A DNA stretch of 64,000 nucleotides from Ralstonia sp. UBA689. Lineage in GTDB: Bacteria; Pseudomonadota; Gammaproteobacteria; Burkholderiales; Burkholderiaceae. Numbering within the stretch: position 1 is the stretch's first letter; each line of letters starts with the position of its first letter. Both the position numbers and the translations under genes were made by a program. This document shows positions 8,857 to 16,665 of this stretch, piece after piece. The notes under the pieces are model-generated. The model had not been told where the DNA came from. It ran no database searches and saw only the letters and a list, made by a program, of their open reading frames with translations. The stretch covers positions 62,001-126,000 of the forward strand of contig NZ_DBMV01000045.1 of assembly GCF_002298975.1 (NCBI RefSeq), read 5' to 3'.

Positions 8857-8886
8857 CGCGTGTTGGTCGATCGCAGCGTGCGCCCG

Positions 8887-9969
8887 TCAGGGCACGACGG
8901 ACAGGAACAGATACGCCGCAAAGATCGCCAGGTGAACCACACCCTGCAGGATCGTCGTGCGGCCCTTGCCGAGCGTGAGCGCCGAGACGACCAGCGTGAG
9001 CATCAGCAGGACCATTTCCTTTGGCCCCAGCCCCAGTTCGAGCGGCCGGCCGATCCAGATGAACACGGCGGCCACCGTGGGGATGGTCAGCCCGATACTT
9101 GCGAGCGCCGAGCCCAGTGCAAGGTTCAGGCTGGTCTGGATGCGGTCGGCATTGGCCGCACGCAGGGCCGCGAGCCCTTCCGGCAGCAGGACCAGGGCCG
9201 CGATGACAATCCCCACCGTTGCCGGCGGCGCCCCGGCGCTCAGCAGGGCGGCTTCCACCGACGGGGACAGCACCTTGGCCAATCCCACCACCGCCACCAG
9301 GCTCACCATCAACAGCACGGTGCTGGTCAGCGCCACGCGCATGGGCGGCGGCGGCGCATGCACGTCTTCGTTGGAACCCTCGGCGAGGAAGTAGTCGCGG
9401 TGGCGGATGGTCTGCACGATCACGAAGCAGCCGTACAGCACCAGCGACGTCACCCCGGCAAAGCCGAGCTGCGATGAGGTCATGACCGGGCCTGGTGTCG
9501 AGCTGGTGTAGTTCGGCAGCACCATGGTCAGCGTCACCAGCGCGGCCAGCACCGCCAGCGCCGCGTTGGCGCCGGGTGCCTGGAATGCCTGCTCGCGATG
9601 TCGCAGGCCGCCGACGAACAGGCATATGCCCACGATGCCGTTGCAGATGATCATGACTGCGGCAAACACGGTATCGCGCGCCAGCCCTGCCTTCTCGGGC
9701 CCGGACGACAGCATGACCGACACGATCAGCGCCACCTCGATCACGGTCACGGCAATGGCCAGGACCAGCGTGCCGAACGGCTCGCCCACCTTGTGCGCCA
9801 CCACCTCGGCATGGTGCACGGCAGCGAAGACGGCCCCGGCCAGCGCAAGCGCCATCAGCGCGATCAGCCAGCCGGGCAGAGACATCAACGTGCCGGCCAC
9901 CAGCACCACCCATGCGAGCAGGGGTGCGGCAATCGTCCAGGGGGGCAGCTTGTTGGAAGTCAGGGCCAC
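8887..9969 (-). CDS. chaA: Calcium/sodium:proton antiporter, ChaA family
   Basis: This 360-residue inner-membrane protein has about 11 hydrophobic segments and the two acidic CaCA signatures: AVTVIEVALIVSVML in the first half and VLLPEGLAALRAANADRIQTSLNLALGSALASIGLTIP in the second. A loop in the middle is charged (HRDYFLAEGSNEDVH). ChaA proteins exchange Ca2+ or Na+/K+ for protons and help with alkaline pH and salt. The start is GTG at 9969, supported by AAGGAG seven bases upstream. A terminator follows. The upstream gap contains an imperfect hairpin (10018-10062). Confidence 0.87.
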   Translation of the reverse strand: MALTSNKLPPWTIAAPLLAWVVLVAGTLMSLPGWLIALMALALAGAVFAAVHHAEVVAHKVGEPFGTLVLAIAVTVIEVALIVSVMLSSGPEKAGLARDTVFAAVMIICNGIVGICLFVGGLRHREQAFQAPGANAALAVLAALVTLTMVLPNYTSSTPGPVMTSSQLGFAGVTSLVLYGCFVIVQTIRHRDYFLAEGSNEDVHAPPPPMRVALTSTVLLMVSLVAVVGLAKVLSPSVEAALLSAGAPPATVGIVIAALVLLPEGLAALRAANADRIQTSLNLALGSALASIGLTIPTVAAVFIWIGRPLELGLGPKEMVLLMLTLVVSALTLGKGRTTILQGVVHLAIFAAYLFLSVVP

Positions 9970-10017
9970 GGAGTTCTCCTTGTTGTTGCCTCAAGCCCCG
10001 CATGCGGCGGCGGGCGA

Positions 10018-10062
10018 GGTGGGATGTGCATGCTGCCCGAATATAAAGCATGCATCTCCACC
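10018..10062. repeat. Imperfect inverted repeat between spherulin-like and chaA genes
   Basis: GGTGG / CCACC outer arms and TGCATGCT / AGCATGCA inner arms form an interrupted stem in the 120-base gap. There is no T run on either strand. It could shape the chaA leader RNA or end the upstream transcript poorly; I cannot tell which. Confidence 0.4.
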
Positions 10063-10089
10063 GGCCCGGCGCGGCCCCAAAATCTCACA

Positions 10090-10932
10090 TCATTTTGCGG
10101 CTCCCGCTGCCGAGACTTCCTGGCTCCAATAGGCCGGCAGGGCGCCATACGGGTTGGGCAGCGTCTTGGACGTGAAATACACGCTGCCCGCGTCCTTGGC
10201 CGACGCGCTCTGCATGAAGGTCTGCATCTGCGTGGCTGACGCGGCGTACACGATATGCGCGAACCGGCTGGTCGGGTAGTTGGCCTGCCACGCCAGCGGT
10301 GCGTAGCTGGCGTAGTGCTTGGCGTTGTCTTCAAACACGACGATCTGGTCCGCCACCGGCAGGCTGGCGTAAATCTCAGGCACGTTGGTGCCTGGGTTGC
10401 CCGTGACCGCGTAGTTGGCCGACAGGCCCTTGATGTAGTTGTAGACCGACTGGTAGAACTGGATGTGCGCGGTGACGCTGTCGTCGGTCATTTCGTCGAT
10501 GAAGAAGCCGTCGACCTGGTATAGCGCCTGATAGGTGTTGATGTCCTGCACCACGGCAGACAACGACCGGTTCGTGTATGACGTCGATACGTACCCGATC
10601 ACCTTGCCGCCACTGGCGTGCACCTTGGCCACTGCGGCGACGTAGTTGGGGTCTTGCGTCGTGCCTGGGCCGCTGTTGGGGTTGAGGATGACGGTGGTCG
10701 GCACCGTCTTGGCCGTCGAAGCGAGCGTGCTCCATTGGGTCGCGCCGGTGCCGGACGGATAGATGTATGCGGGCACTAGGAGCCCTTCGGCCTTGGCATG
10801 CGGAGCGCCGATCAGCGTGCAGGCTGCAATGGTGGCCACCGCAGATGCGATGCGCGCGAGCGCGCCTGCCGAAGATGCCACAGCCTTCGTGGCGAATGCG
10901 GGCGCAAGCCCCCCCGTTTGTGTCGTTTTCAT
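10090..10932 (-). CDS. Secreted spherulation-specific family 4 (GH135-like) protein
   Basis: From ATG 10932 the protein has 280 residues with a long signal peptide (cleavage likely after HAKA, residue 48). The mature part is a TIM-barrel-like spherulin-4 domain: LLVPAYIYPSG near 51, GKVIGYVSTSY near 109, DGFFIDEMTDD with Asp146-Glu147, and IVVFEDN with Glu201. Family knowledge: fungal Sph3 (founder of GH135) is a galactosaminogalactan hydrolase that uses an adjacent Asp-Glu pair and a later Glu; the three acids here fall in the matching places. The inferred role is cleavage of an amino-sugar exopolysaccharide outside the cytoplasm. TCAGGAGG precedes the start. A cyclic-di-GMP riboswitch lies in its leader, so expression should follow biofilm signalling. 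Confidence 0.82.
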   Translation of the reverse strand: MKTTQTGGLAPAFATKAVASSAGALARIASAVATIAACTLIGAPHAKAEGLLVPAYIYPSGTGATQWSTLASTAKTVPTTVILNPNSGPGTTQDPNYVAAVAKVHASGGKVIGYVSTSYTNRSLSAVVQDINTYQALYQVDGFFIDEMTDDSVTAHIQFYQSVYNYIKGLSANYAVTGNPGTNVPEIYASLPVADQIVVFEDNAKHYASYAPLAWQANYPTSRFAHIVYAASATQMQTFMQSASAKDAGSVYFTSKTLPNPYGALPAYWSQEVSAAGAAK

Positions 10933-10947
10933 TATGTGCCTCCTGAC

Positions 10948-11003
10948 CACGCAGAGGTCTGCGTGCGTCAATTGGCCCGCCGCCATTGCGGGTCAGCGGG
11001 CAA
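10948..11003 (-). promoter_or_regulatory. Probable expression platform of the riboswitch
   Basis: The riboswitch 3' P1 strand TTGCCCGC (11003-10996, minus) can pair instead with GCGGGCCAA (10980-10972, minus) with one bulged base, which would break P1. A second perfect hairpin, CACGCAGA/TCTGCGTG (10965-10948), stops three bases before the AGGAGG. No T run follows, so control of translation or a Rho-type mechanism is more likely than an intrinsic terminator. Confidence 0.6.
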
Positions 11004-11085
11004 CTGGCTGACTTCCCTCGTTTCCCCCGCGGGAAGTCCCTTTAGCTTTGCGTCGCCGGATCACTCCGGTTTTGCCAAACCTCTG
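10996..11085 (-). promoter_or_regulatory. Cyclic-di-GMP-I (GEMM) riboswitch
   Basis: Read on the minus strand, the leader of the spherulin-4 gene shows the conserved GEMM-I order: GGCAAAACC (11076-11068), a short hairpin CCGGAGTGATCCGG, GACGCAAAGC (11054-11045), a second hairpin (GGGACTTCCC region to GAGGGAAGTC), then AGCCAGTTGCCC (11009-10998). The final TTGCC pairs with the initial GGCAA to close P1. These blocks are those of the GEMM family, the class I cyclic-di-GMP riboswitch. The element ends about 65 bases before the ATG. I made the match by eye; a covariance-model search would settle it. Confidence 0.88.
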
Positions 11086-11477
11086 GGCTCTTGCCCATTG
11101 GCCGAAGACTCTACCGGGCCTCCGATTTTCGGGCAAACACAGATTGTGCAAACGCACTATGTGAGCGCAGGAGCGTTGTCGGAAACCGACGGGTGCCTCG
11201 GTCGAGGGGGGCAATCCGCGGGGGCTCGCCCGCTAGGCCAGATGACGGACGGGAATGCCCGGATTGCCTGCGGCGTTGTCTTTCGCGCCGGGCCGCAAAC
11301 CCAGCAGGAATTCGTTTGCGTGGCGCTGGCAGGTCGGCCGATCGGCGTGACGCGGACGACCGATTTCCGAGGGCGGTGTGCGGGTTTCATCCCGCTTTCC
11401 GGCTGCGGGTGCTAGTCTGGGCTCTCCCTATCCAACGGTGAGCTCGACTCGGAAAAGCGTTGAGAAGGGAGGGGGGA
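11086..11477. other. Upstream region of riboswitch transcript, no gene
   Basis: No coding region with family resemblance is seen here on either strand. The part just upstream of the riboswitch should hold its minus-strand promoter; I see only a weak candidate (TTGCAC-like -35 near 11150). The plus-strand end carries a purine-rich AAGGGAGGGGGGA before an ATG at 11478, an alternative start for the next gene. Confidence 0.4.
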
Positions 11478-11558
11478 ATGCGTTTTGCCCCATCACGACA
11501 GAAGCGTGTCGCAGACGTCTCGTCGTCAGCGAGCATGCTCCCGGAGACCGCATCCACC

Positions 11559-12005
11559 ATGCAGACAGACGACATTCACCTGCGCCAGGCCTCTCTCGAC
11601 GATTGGAGCGAGGTGGCCATGCTCCTCAAACGCTGCGGCCTGCCCGCAGACGACACCCAGGACAGTATCGAAGCCTTTCACGTGGCCCTGGACAAGGGAC
11701 GCATCGTTGGCTGTGCCGCCGTGGAGCATGGCGGCCGATCCGTCGTGGTGCGCTCGGCTGCCGTCGACTTCGCCTACCGGGAGCGCGGCATCGCCAGTCG
11801 GCTGATCGAGACGCTGCTGCTGCGCGCACGCGGCACCGGCGCGCGTGAAGCCTATCTGCTGTCGACGACCGCGCCGTTGTATTTCGCGCGCTGGGGGTTC
11901 TCGCTGTTTCCCGCAGAGAAGGCGCCGGCGGAAGTGAGGGCATCGACGGTCTTCCGTAATGCTGAGCGCACTTCGGCGTTGTGTATGCGGTGTGACTTGC
12001 AGTAA
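11559..12005 (+). CDS. GNAT N-acetyltransferase, ArsN2-like
   Basis: The 148-residue protein is a single GNAT domain: IHLRQASLDDWSEVAMLLKRCGLP at the N-terminus, VRSAAVDFAYRERGIASRLIE with the acetyl-CoA loop near 65-85, and LLSTTAPLYFARWGF near 105. The tail AEVRASTVFRNAERTSALCM resembles ArsN2-type arsenic-resistance acetyltransferases, but no ars genes are nearby, so the substrate stays open. The start at 11559 has GGAGA upstream and begins the domain; an in-frame ATG at 11478 has a stronger purine-rich site and would add 27 residues without family likeness. Confidence 0.78.
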   Translation: MQTDDIHLRQASLDDWSEVAMLLKRCGLPADDTQDSIEAFHVALDKGRIVGCAAVEHGGRSVVVRSAAVDFAYRERGIASRLIETLLLRARGTGAREAYLLSTTAPLYFARWGFSLFPAEKAPAEVRASTVFRNAERTSALCMRCDLQ

Positions 12006-12139
12006 GGCCGAAGCGCCTCAAGCGGTCAGCAGAAGCGGCACAACACGCTGATCAGCCAGGCTGTCGCTCCGTGTGCGCAACGGGAGCCGACACTGCGTGC
12101 GAGAGCCCGCCATTGTGCCGATTCCCTGAGGAGACCTCG

Positions 12140-12778
12140 ATGACCGCATCTGCTGCCGTATCTGCCATCCTTGTGGCGCTGCTGCTCGGGGCGATGATCC
12201 CGGGGCCGAGCTTCGTGCTCGTGGCGCGCAACGCCATCGGCCTGTCGCGCCGCGATGGCCTGGCCACCGCGCTCGGGATGGGCACGGGCGCGTTGTTCTT
12301 CGGCGGCCTTGCGCTGGCGGGGCTTTACACGTTGCTGCAGACCGTTGAGTGGCTCTACATCGGCCTGAAGATGGCCGGCGGCGCCTACCTGACCCATGTC
12401 GCGTGGAAGATCTGGCGCGGTGCCCCGCACCCCATCGCGATGGACGATCCGCTCGCGGCGCAAGCGGGCCGCGGCGCCAGGTCGTTCTGGACGGGCATCA
12501 CCACGCAACTGAGCAACCCAAAGACGGCGATCTGGTATGGCAGTATCTTTGCCGCGCTGCTGCCGCAGCATCCGCCGCTGTGGTGTTACTTCGTGCTGCC
12601 GCCGCTGGTGTTCCTGGTTGAGTTCGGGTGGTACACGATCGTTGCACTGTGCTTTTCGAGCCGTGTGCCGCGCGAGATGTATCTGCGCGCCAAAGCCTGG
12701 GTGGATCGGGTGGCGGCCGTTGCGATTGCGGCGCTCGGGCTGCGCCTGATCCTGTCCGCGCCCAAGGCTGGGTTGTGA
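12140..12778 (+). CDS. LysE/RhtB family amino acid exporter
   Basis: The 212-residue inner-membrane protein has six predicted hydrophobic segments and the LysE/RhtB signatures MIPGPSFVLVARNAIGLSR at about 20-40, ALGMGTGALFFGGLALAGL, and QLSNPKTAIWYGSIFAALLP in the middle. Members export amino acids or homoserine lactones using the proton gradient; the substrate cannot be read from sequence. GAGGAGAC sits eight bases before the ATG. It converges on the LysR gene, whose stop is 20 bases away. Confidence 0.87.
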   Translation: MTASAAVSAILVALLLGAMIPGPSFVLVARNAIGLSRRDGLATALGMGTGALFFGGLALAGLYTLLQTVEWLYIGLKMAGGAYLTHVAWKIWRGAPHPIAMDDPLAAQAGRGARSFWTGITTQLSNPKTAIWYGSIFAALLPQHPPLWCYFVLPPLVFLVEFGWYTIVALCFSSRVPREMYLRAKAWVDRVAAVAIAALGLRLILSAPKAGL

Positions 12779-12798
12779 CGATTGGCGTCAGGGCGGTT

Positions 12799-13692
12799 TC
12801 ACACCGACCTCGCCACCGTGTCACGCAGCCACTGATGCCCCGGGTCCCGATGCATCCGCTCGTGCCACAGCATCGACATCTCATACCCCGGCACCTCCAC
12901 CGGCGGCTCGACTACCTGTAGCGCGCCGGCACTGCGCACGAGTCGCTCCGGCAGCATCGCCACGAGGTCGGTGCTCGCCACTGCGGTCATCACGAAGAGG
13001 AAGTGCGGCACCGACAGCGCCACGCGCCGTGTTGCTCCCGCTGCCTTGAGCGCTTCGTCTGTAACGCCGAAGAAGCCCCCGCCGTCGGGTGACACGATCA
13101 CATGATCCAGCGCGCAGAACTGCGCCAGCGTCGGCCTGCGCTTGAGGCGTGGGTGGCCCGTCCGACCGACCAGCACGTATCGCTCGGTGAACAGCGCGCG
13201 GCGGCGCAGGCCGGGTGGGGCGCCGTCGGTAGTATGGAAGGCGAGGTCGATCTCGCCTCGCTCGGCCTGTTTCTCGATGTGCGGCGGCGCGAGTTCAAGA
13301 ACGGCCAGTCGGGTGCCCGGCGCGGAGGTGCGCAGGGCGTTGAGCGTAGGCAGGATGATGGTCGATTCGCCGTAGTCGGTGGCGGCCACGCGCCACGTGT
13401 TCTTGGCCTGTGCCGGGTCGAACGGGCTGGCAGGTGCGACGGCCTGCTCCAACGCTTCGAGTGCCTGCCGCAGTGGTTCGCGCAGCGCTTCGGCTCGGGC
13501 GGTGGGACGCATGCCGCGCGGGCCGGGCAACAGCAGCGGATCATCAAAGATATCGCGCAGCTTGGCCAGGTGCACGCTCACCGACGGTTGCGAGAAGTTC
13601 AGGCGTTCTGCCGCCCGCGTGACGTTGTGCTCGGCGAGTAGCACGTCCAGCGTCACCAGCAGGTTGAGATCCAGTCGTCTGAGATTATTCAT
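12799..13692 (-). CDS. LysR family transcriptional regulator
   Basis: The 297-residue protein has the N-terminal LysR winged helix-turn-helix (LDLNLLVTLDVLLAEHNVTRAAERLNFSQPSVSVHLAKLRDIFDDPLL, split here only by residue range 8-58) and a periplasmic-binding-protein-like effector domain (about 90-295). Its gene diverges from the quinone reductase-like gene at 13778 with an AT-rich 85-base gap, the usual arrangement for a LysR regulator and its target. NodD/SyrM-like members have similar N-termini. The inducer is unknown. Confidence 0.88.
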   Translation of the reverse strand: MNNLRRLDLNLLVTLDVLLAEHNVTRAAERLNFSQPSVSVHLAKLRDIFDDPLLLPGPRGMRPTARAEALREPLRQALEALEQAVAPASPFDPAQAKNTWRVAATDYGESTIILPTLNALRTSAPGTRLAVLELAPPHIEKQAERGEIDLAFHTTDGAPPGLRRRALFTERYVLVGRTGHPRLKRRPTLAQFCALDHVIVSPDGGGFFGVTDEALKAAGATRRVALSVPHFLFVMTAVASTDLVAMLPERLVRSAGALQVVEPPVEVPGYEMSMLWHERMHRDPGHQWLRDTVARSV

Positions 13693-13777
13693 GGCTATGC
13701 CTGGAATATTAATTATTCATTTCCAATATACCTTGGCAACAGCCACCCTGGTGTCTTTCCAGACTGGAGTTGCCACC

Positions 13778-14554
13778 ATGAATGTTCTGATCGTCTACGC
13801 TCATCCCGAACCCAAGTCGCTCAACGGCGCCCTGAAGGACTTTGCCGTCCAGCGCCTGGAGGCCGCCGGCCACACCGTGCAGGTTTCAGACCTGTACGCC
13901 ATGCAATGGAAAGCCGCGCTCGACGCCGACGACAGTACCGTCGCACCGATTGGCCCGCACTTCCATCCGTCGCTCGATTCCAGGCACGCATTCGAGAAAG
14001 GCCTGCAGACTGCAGACATCGCCACCGAACAGGCCAGGCTGCGCTGGGCCGATGCGGTCATCCTGCAGTTTCCGCTGTGGTGGTTCTCGATGCCCGCCAT
14101 CCTCAAGGGCTGGGTCGAGCGCGTCTATGCCTACGGCTTTGCCTATGGCGTGGGCGAGCATTCCGACGCCCACTGGGGAGACCGCTACGGCGAAGGCACG
14201 CTGGCCGGCAAGCGTGCCATGCTGATCGTCACCACAGGCGGTTGGGAATCGCACTACAGCCCGCGCGGCATCAACGGCCCGATCGACGACATCCTGTTCC
14301 CGATCCAGCACGGCATCCTGTACTACCCCGGATTCGACGTGGCGCCGCCGTTCGTGACCTACCGCACCGGCCGCATGGACGAAGCGCGCTTTGCGCAGAC
14401 CACTCAGGCGCTCGGCGCGCGGCTCGACACGCTGTTCACCATCGAGCCGATCCGATTCCGCCCGCAGAACGCCGGTGACTACGAGATCCCGGCCCTCACG
14501 CTGCGTGCGGAGATCGCGCCCGAAAAATCGGGCTTTGCCGCACACGTTGCCTAG
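13778..14554 (+). CDS. NAD(P)H-dependent flavodoxin-fold oxidoreductase
   Basis: The 258-residue protein begins MNVLIVYAHPEPKSLN, the FMN-phosphate loop of the NQO1/MdaB/KefF family (Flavodoxin_2). Further motifs are ADAVILQFPLWWFSMPAILKGWVERVYAYGFAYG near 100-130 and MLIVTTGGWESHYS near 150. Such enzymes reduce quinones or other electrophiles by two electrons with FMN. It is longer than MdaB (about 190) but within the family range. Divergent LysR regulator upstream; a carboxymuconolactone decarboxylase follows 41 bases after, so these may be one transcript. Confidence 0.87.
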   Translation: MNVLIVYAHPEPKSLNGALKDFAVQRLEAAGHTVQVSDLYAMQWKAALDADDSTVAPIGPHFHPSLDSRHAFEKGLQTADIATEQARLRWADAVILQFPLWWFSMPAILKGWVERVYAYGFAYGVGEHSDAHWGDRYGEGTLAGKRAMLIVTTGGWESHYSPRGINGPIDDILFPIQHGILYYPGFDVAPPFVTYRTGRMDEARFAQTTQALGARLDTLFTIEPIRFRPQNAGDYEIPALTLRAEIAPEKSGFAAHVA

Positions 14555-14595
14555 CCGGCCAGCGCTACAATTTCCGGCGTGCTGGAGGAGGGATC

Positions 14596-14991
14596 ATGGC
14601 AGAACAAGACAAGCAAGCGGGGCGGGCACGCCGCGCGCAGGTGATGGGTGACGCGTTTGTAGAGCGGGCAATGAGCGGGCTCGATACCTTTTCGGCGCCG
14701 CTGCAGGATTGGCTCAACGAGCACGCGTGGGGCAGCACGTGGCTGCGTGAGGGCATCGACCTCAAGACGCGCAGCTTGTGCACGTGCGCCATGCTGGCCG
14801 CGCTCGGTCGCAGCACCGAACTCAAGGGCCACGTGCGCGGTGCCATCAACAACGGCGCGACTGCGGTGGAGATCCGCGAGGTGCTGTTGCACAGCGCCAT
14901 CTATGCCGGCGCACCTGCGGCCATCGAGGCGTTTCGATCGGCGCGAGAAGTGCTCAACGAACTGGGCGTGACGATCGAGGAAGGACGCTAG
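14596..14991 (+). CDS. Carboxymuconolactone decarboxylase family protein (PcaC-like)
   Basis: The 131-residue protein is a full CMD domain: DLKTRSLCTCAMLAALGRSTELKGHVRGAINNGATAVEIREVLLH is split over residues about 56-98, giving the PcaC type with a helix-rich trimer/hexamer fold. True PcaC decarboxylates 4-carboxymuconolactone in the beta-ketoadipate pathway. No other pca genes are seen, except that the next gene is an alpha/beta hydrolase in the position PcaD often occupies, so pathway assignment is only suggestive. GGAGGG lies eight bases before the ATG. Confidence 0.85.
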   Translation: MAEQDKQAGRARRAQVMGDAFVERAMSGLDTFSAPLQDWLNEHAWGSTWLREGIDLKTRSLCTCAMLAALGRSTELKGHVRGAINNGATAVEIREVLLHSAIYAGAPAAIEAFRSAREVLNELGVTIEEGR

Positions 14992-15034
14992 CACCGGCGC
15001 GAGCGGCCTTCAACACAACACGCAAAGGAGTGGC

Positions 15035-15847
15035 ATGGAGACCTCCGACGACGATCTCACGCGCTTTGCAGCGCACGGTGCTGCGCCGTTGCAGGCTGCC
15101 ACGCTCCAGGGCCACGTGGAGCACGACGGCGCCCGCATCTGGTACGCGACCTTCGGTGCGGGCGCACCCGTGATCCTGTTGCATGGTGGCCTCGGCCATG
15201 GCGGCAACTGGGGATACCAGGTGCCGGCGCTGGTAGCGGCAGGCCACCGCGTCATCCTGATCGACAGCCGGGGGCACGGCCGCAGCACGCGCGACGCGCG
15301 ACCCTACACCTACGAGGCCATGGCATCCGACGTGCGCGCCATCATGGACGCATTGGATATCGACCGTGTCGCCTTTGTCGGCTGGAGCGATGGCGCCTGC
15401 ATTGCGCTCGTGCTTGCCATGCAGGCGCCCGAGCGCGTGGCTGGTGTGTTCTTCTTCGGCTGCAACATGGACCCCAGCGGCGCCAGGCCTTTCCAGAGCA
15501 CCCCGGTCGTCGACCGCTGCTTCGGGCGCCACCAGAAGGACTACGCGGCGCTGTCGGCTACGCCGGCCGACTTCCAGGCGGTGGTTGCCGCCGTCACCGA
15601 GATGATGCAGACGCAGCCAAACGCCACGGCGACGGAGCTGGCCGCGATCCGCGTGCCCGTCACCATTGTGCAGAGCGAACACGACGAGTTCATCAAGCCT
15701 GAGCACGCGCAGTACCTGGCGCGGACCATTCCCGGCGCGCGGTTTGTGCTGCTGCAAGGTGTGAGCCATTTCGCGCCGCTGCAGCGGCCCGCGTTGTTCA
15801 ATGATGCGATGCTGGCTTTTCTGGACGATCTACCGCAGGAAGGCTAA
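15035..15847 (+). CDS. Alpha/beta hydrolase
   Basis: The 270-residue protein has the alpha/beta hydrolase core: oxyanion loop VILLHGGLGHGGNWG near 46-60, nucleophile elbow GWSDG with Ser118, the acid in SEHDEF near 210, and the His in VSHFAPLQ near 247. There is no signal peptide. The ribosome-binding site is AAAGGAG six bases upstream. It lies 43 bases after the CMD gene, like the enol-lactone hydrolase PcaD in other bacteria, but the sequence is not specific enough to call PcaD. Confidence 0.82.
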   Translation: METSDDDLTRFAAHGAAPLQAATLQGHVEHDGARIWYATFGAGAPVILLHGGLGHGGNWGYQVPALVAAGHRVILIDSRGHGRSTRDARPYTYEAMASDVRAIMDALDIDRVAFVGWSDGACIALVLAMQAPERVAGVFFFGCNMDPSGARPFQSTPVVDRCFGRHQKDYAALSATPADFQAVVAAVTEMMQTQPNATATELAAIRVPVTIVQSEHDEFIKPEHAQYLARTIPGARFVLLQGVSHFAPLQRPALFNDAMLAFLDDLPQEG

Positions 15848-15860
15848 AGCGATCTGCCAC

Positions 15861-16364
15861 TCAACCGGCCGCACTCGGCGTACCGTGCGCCGCCTTGATC
15901 GCCTTATGCCGTGCCTCCATTTCTTGCCGCAGCGCGCGGCGTTGCTGGGCGGCTTCAAAGCGTTCCTTCTCTTCCGCATTGGCGGGCACCAGCGGCGGCA
16001 CGTCAGCCGGCTTGCCGTCGTCATCCACCGCCACCATGGTGAAGTAGCAGCTATTGGTGTGGCGCACGACCTGGTTGCGGATGTTCTCCGTGATCACCTT
16101 GATGCCGATCTCCATTGAGGTGCGGCCGGTGTAGTTGACCGACGCGAGGAAGGTCACCAGTTCGCCCACGTGGATCGGCTGGCGGAACACCACCTGGTCC
16201 ACCGACAGCGTGACCACGTAGCGGCCGGCATAGCGGCTGGCGCACGCATAGGCGACCTGATCGAGCAGCTTGAGGATGTGACCGCCGTGCACATTCCCTG
16301 AAAAATTGGCCATGTCAGGGGTCATCAGCACGGTCATGCTGAGCTGGTGGGATTGCGTATTCAT
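15861..16364 (-). CDS. Acyl-CoA thioesterase, YciA-type hotdog
   Basis: The 167-residue protein is a single hotdog domain: LSMTVLMTPDMANFSGNVHGG near 8-28 (the catalytic Asp/Asn-His-Gly-Gly turn), ILKLLDQVAYACASRYAG, and VTLSVDQVVFRQPIHVGE. The C-terminus is charged and probably a coiled tail. Members hydrolyse a broad range of acyl-CoA esters to free acids and CoA, controlling CoA pools. It is convergent with the hydrolase gene (13 bases between stops). Confidence 0.87.
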   Translation of the reverse strand: MNTQSHQLSMTVLMTPDMANFSGNVHGGHILKLLDQVAYACASRYAGRYVVTLSVDQVVFRQPIHVGELVTFLASVNYTGRTSMEIGIKVITENIRNQVVRHTNSCYFTMVAVDDDGKPADVPPLVPANAEEKERFEAAQQRRALRQEMEARHKAIKAAHGTPSAAG

Positions 16365-16518
16365 GGGACGCTAAAGCAGGAATGAAAGCTGGAAGGATGG
16401 GAAAAGCGGGGACGCAGAAATGGGTACGCGGCAAGCGTGCCATTGTGCCGTGTGCGCGCCGCGTTGTGCGACATCGCGCGACATTTGATGGCCACGCGCC
16501 ACACCTGCCGGCGTGTTT

Positions 16519-16575
16519 GGGCGGTTGATGGGTAACCGCCCCGGCTGCGGAGGCCGTTTGATCCTGCGCAGGATC
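16519..16575. repeat. Two intergenic dyads: 8-bp hairpin and 16-bp perfect palindrome
   Basis: GGGCGGTT/AACCGCCC (16519-16526 and 16534-16541) and the perfect palindrome GATCCTGCGCAGGATC (16560-16575) lie in the 301-base gap between the thioesterase (minus) and dioxygenase (plus) genes. Neither is followed by a T run. The palindrome could be an operator for either divergent gene. I see no other feature in this gap. Confidence 0.4.
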
Positions 16576-16665
16576 ACCGCATGTTCGCACCATCTGGGGC
16601 CTGCACAGCACGCGGCGGCGCGCTACACTCAATGTCTTTCGCCGTCTCAGCACGCCCCTTCCCAC

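Noticed and set aside
15020..15027. ACGCAAAG, a motif of GEMM riboswitches
   Set aside because: Here it is part of the AAAGGAG ribosome-binding site of the hydrolase gene; the other conserved blocks (GGCAAACC, GCC..UUGCC) are missing.
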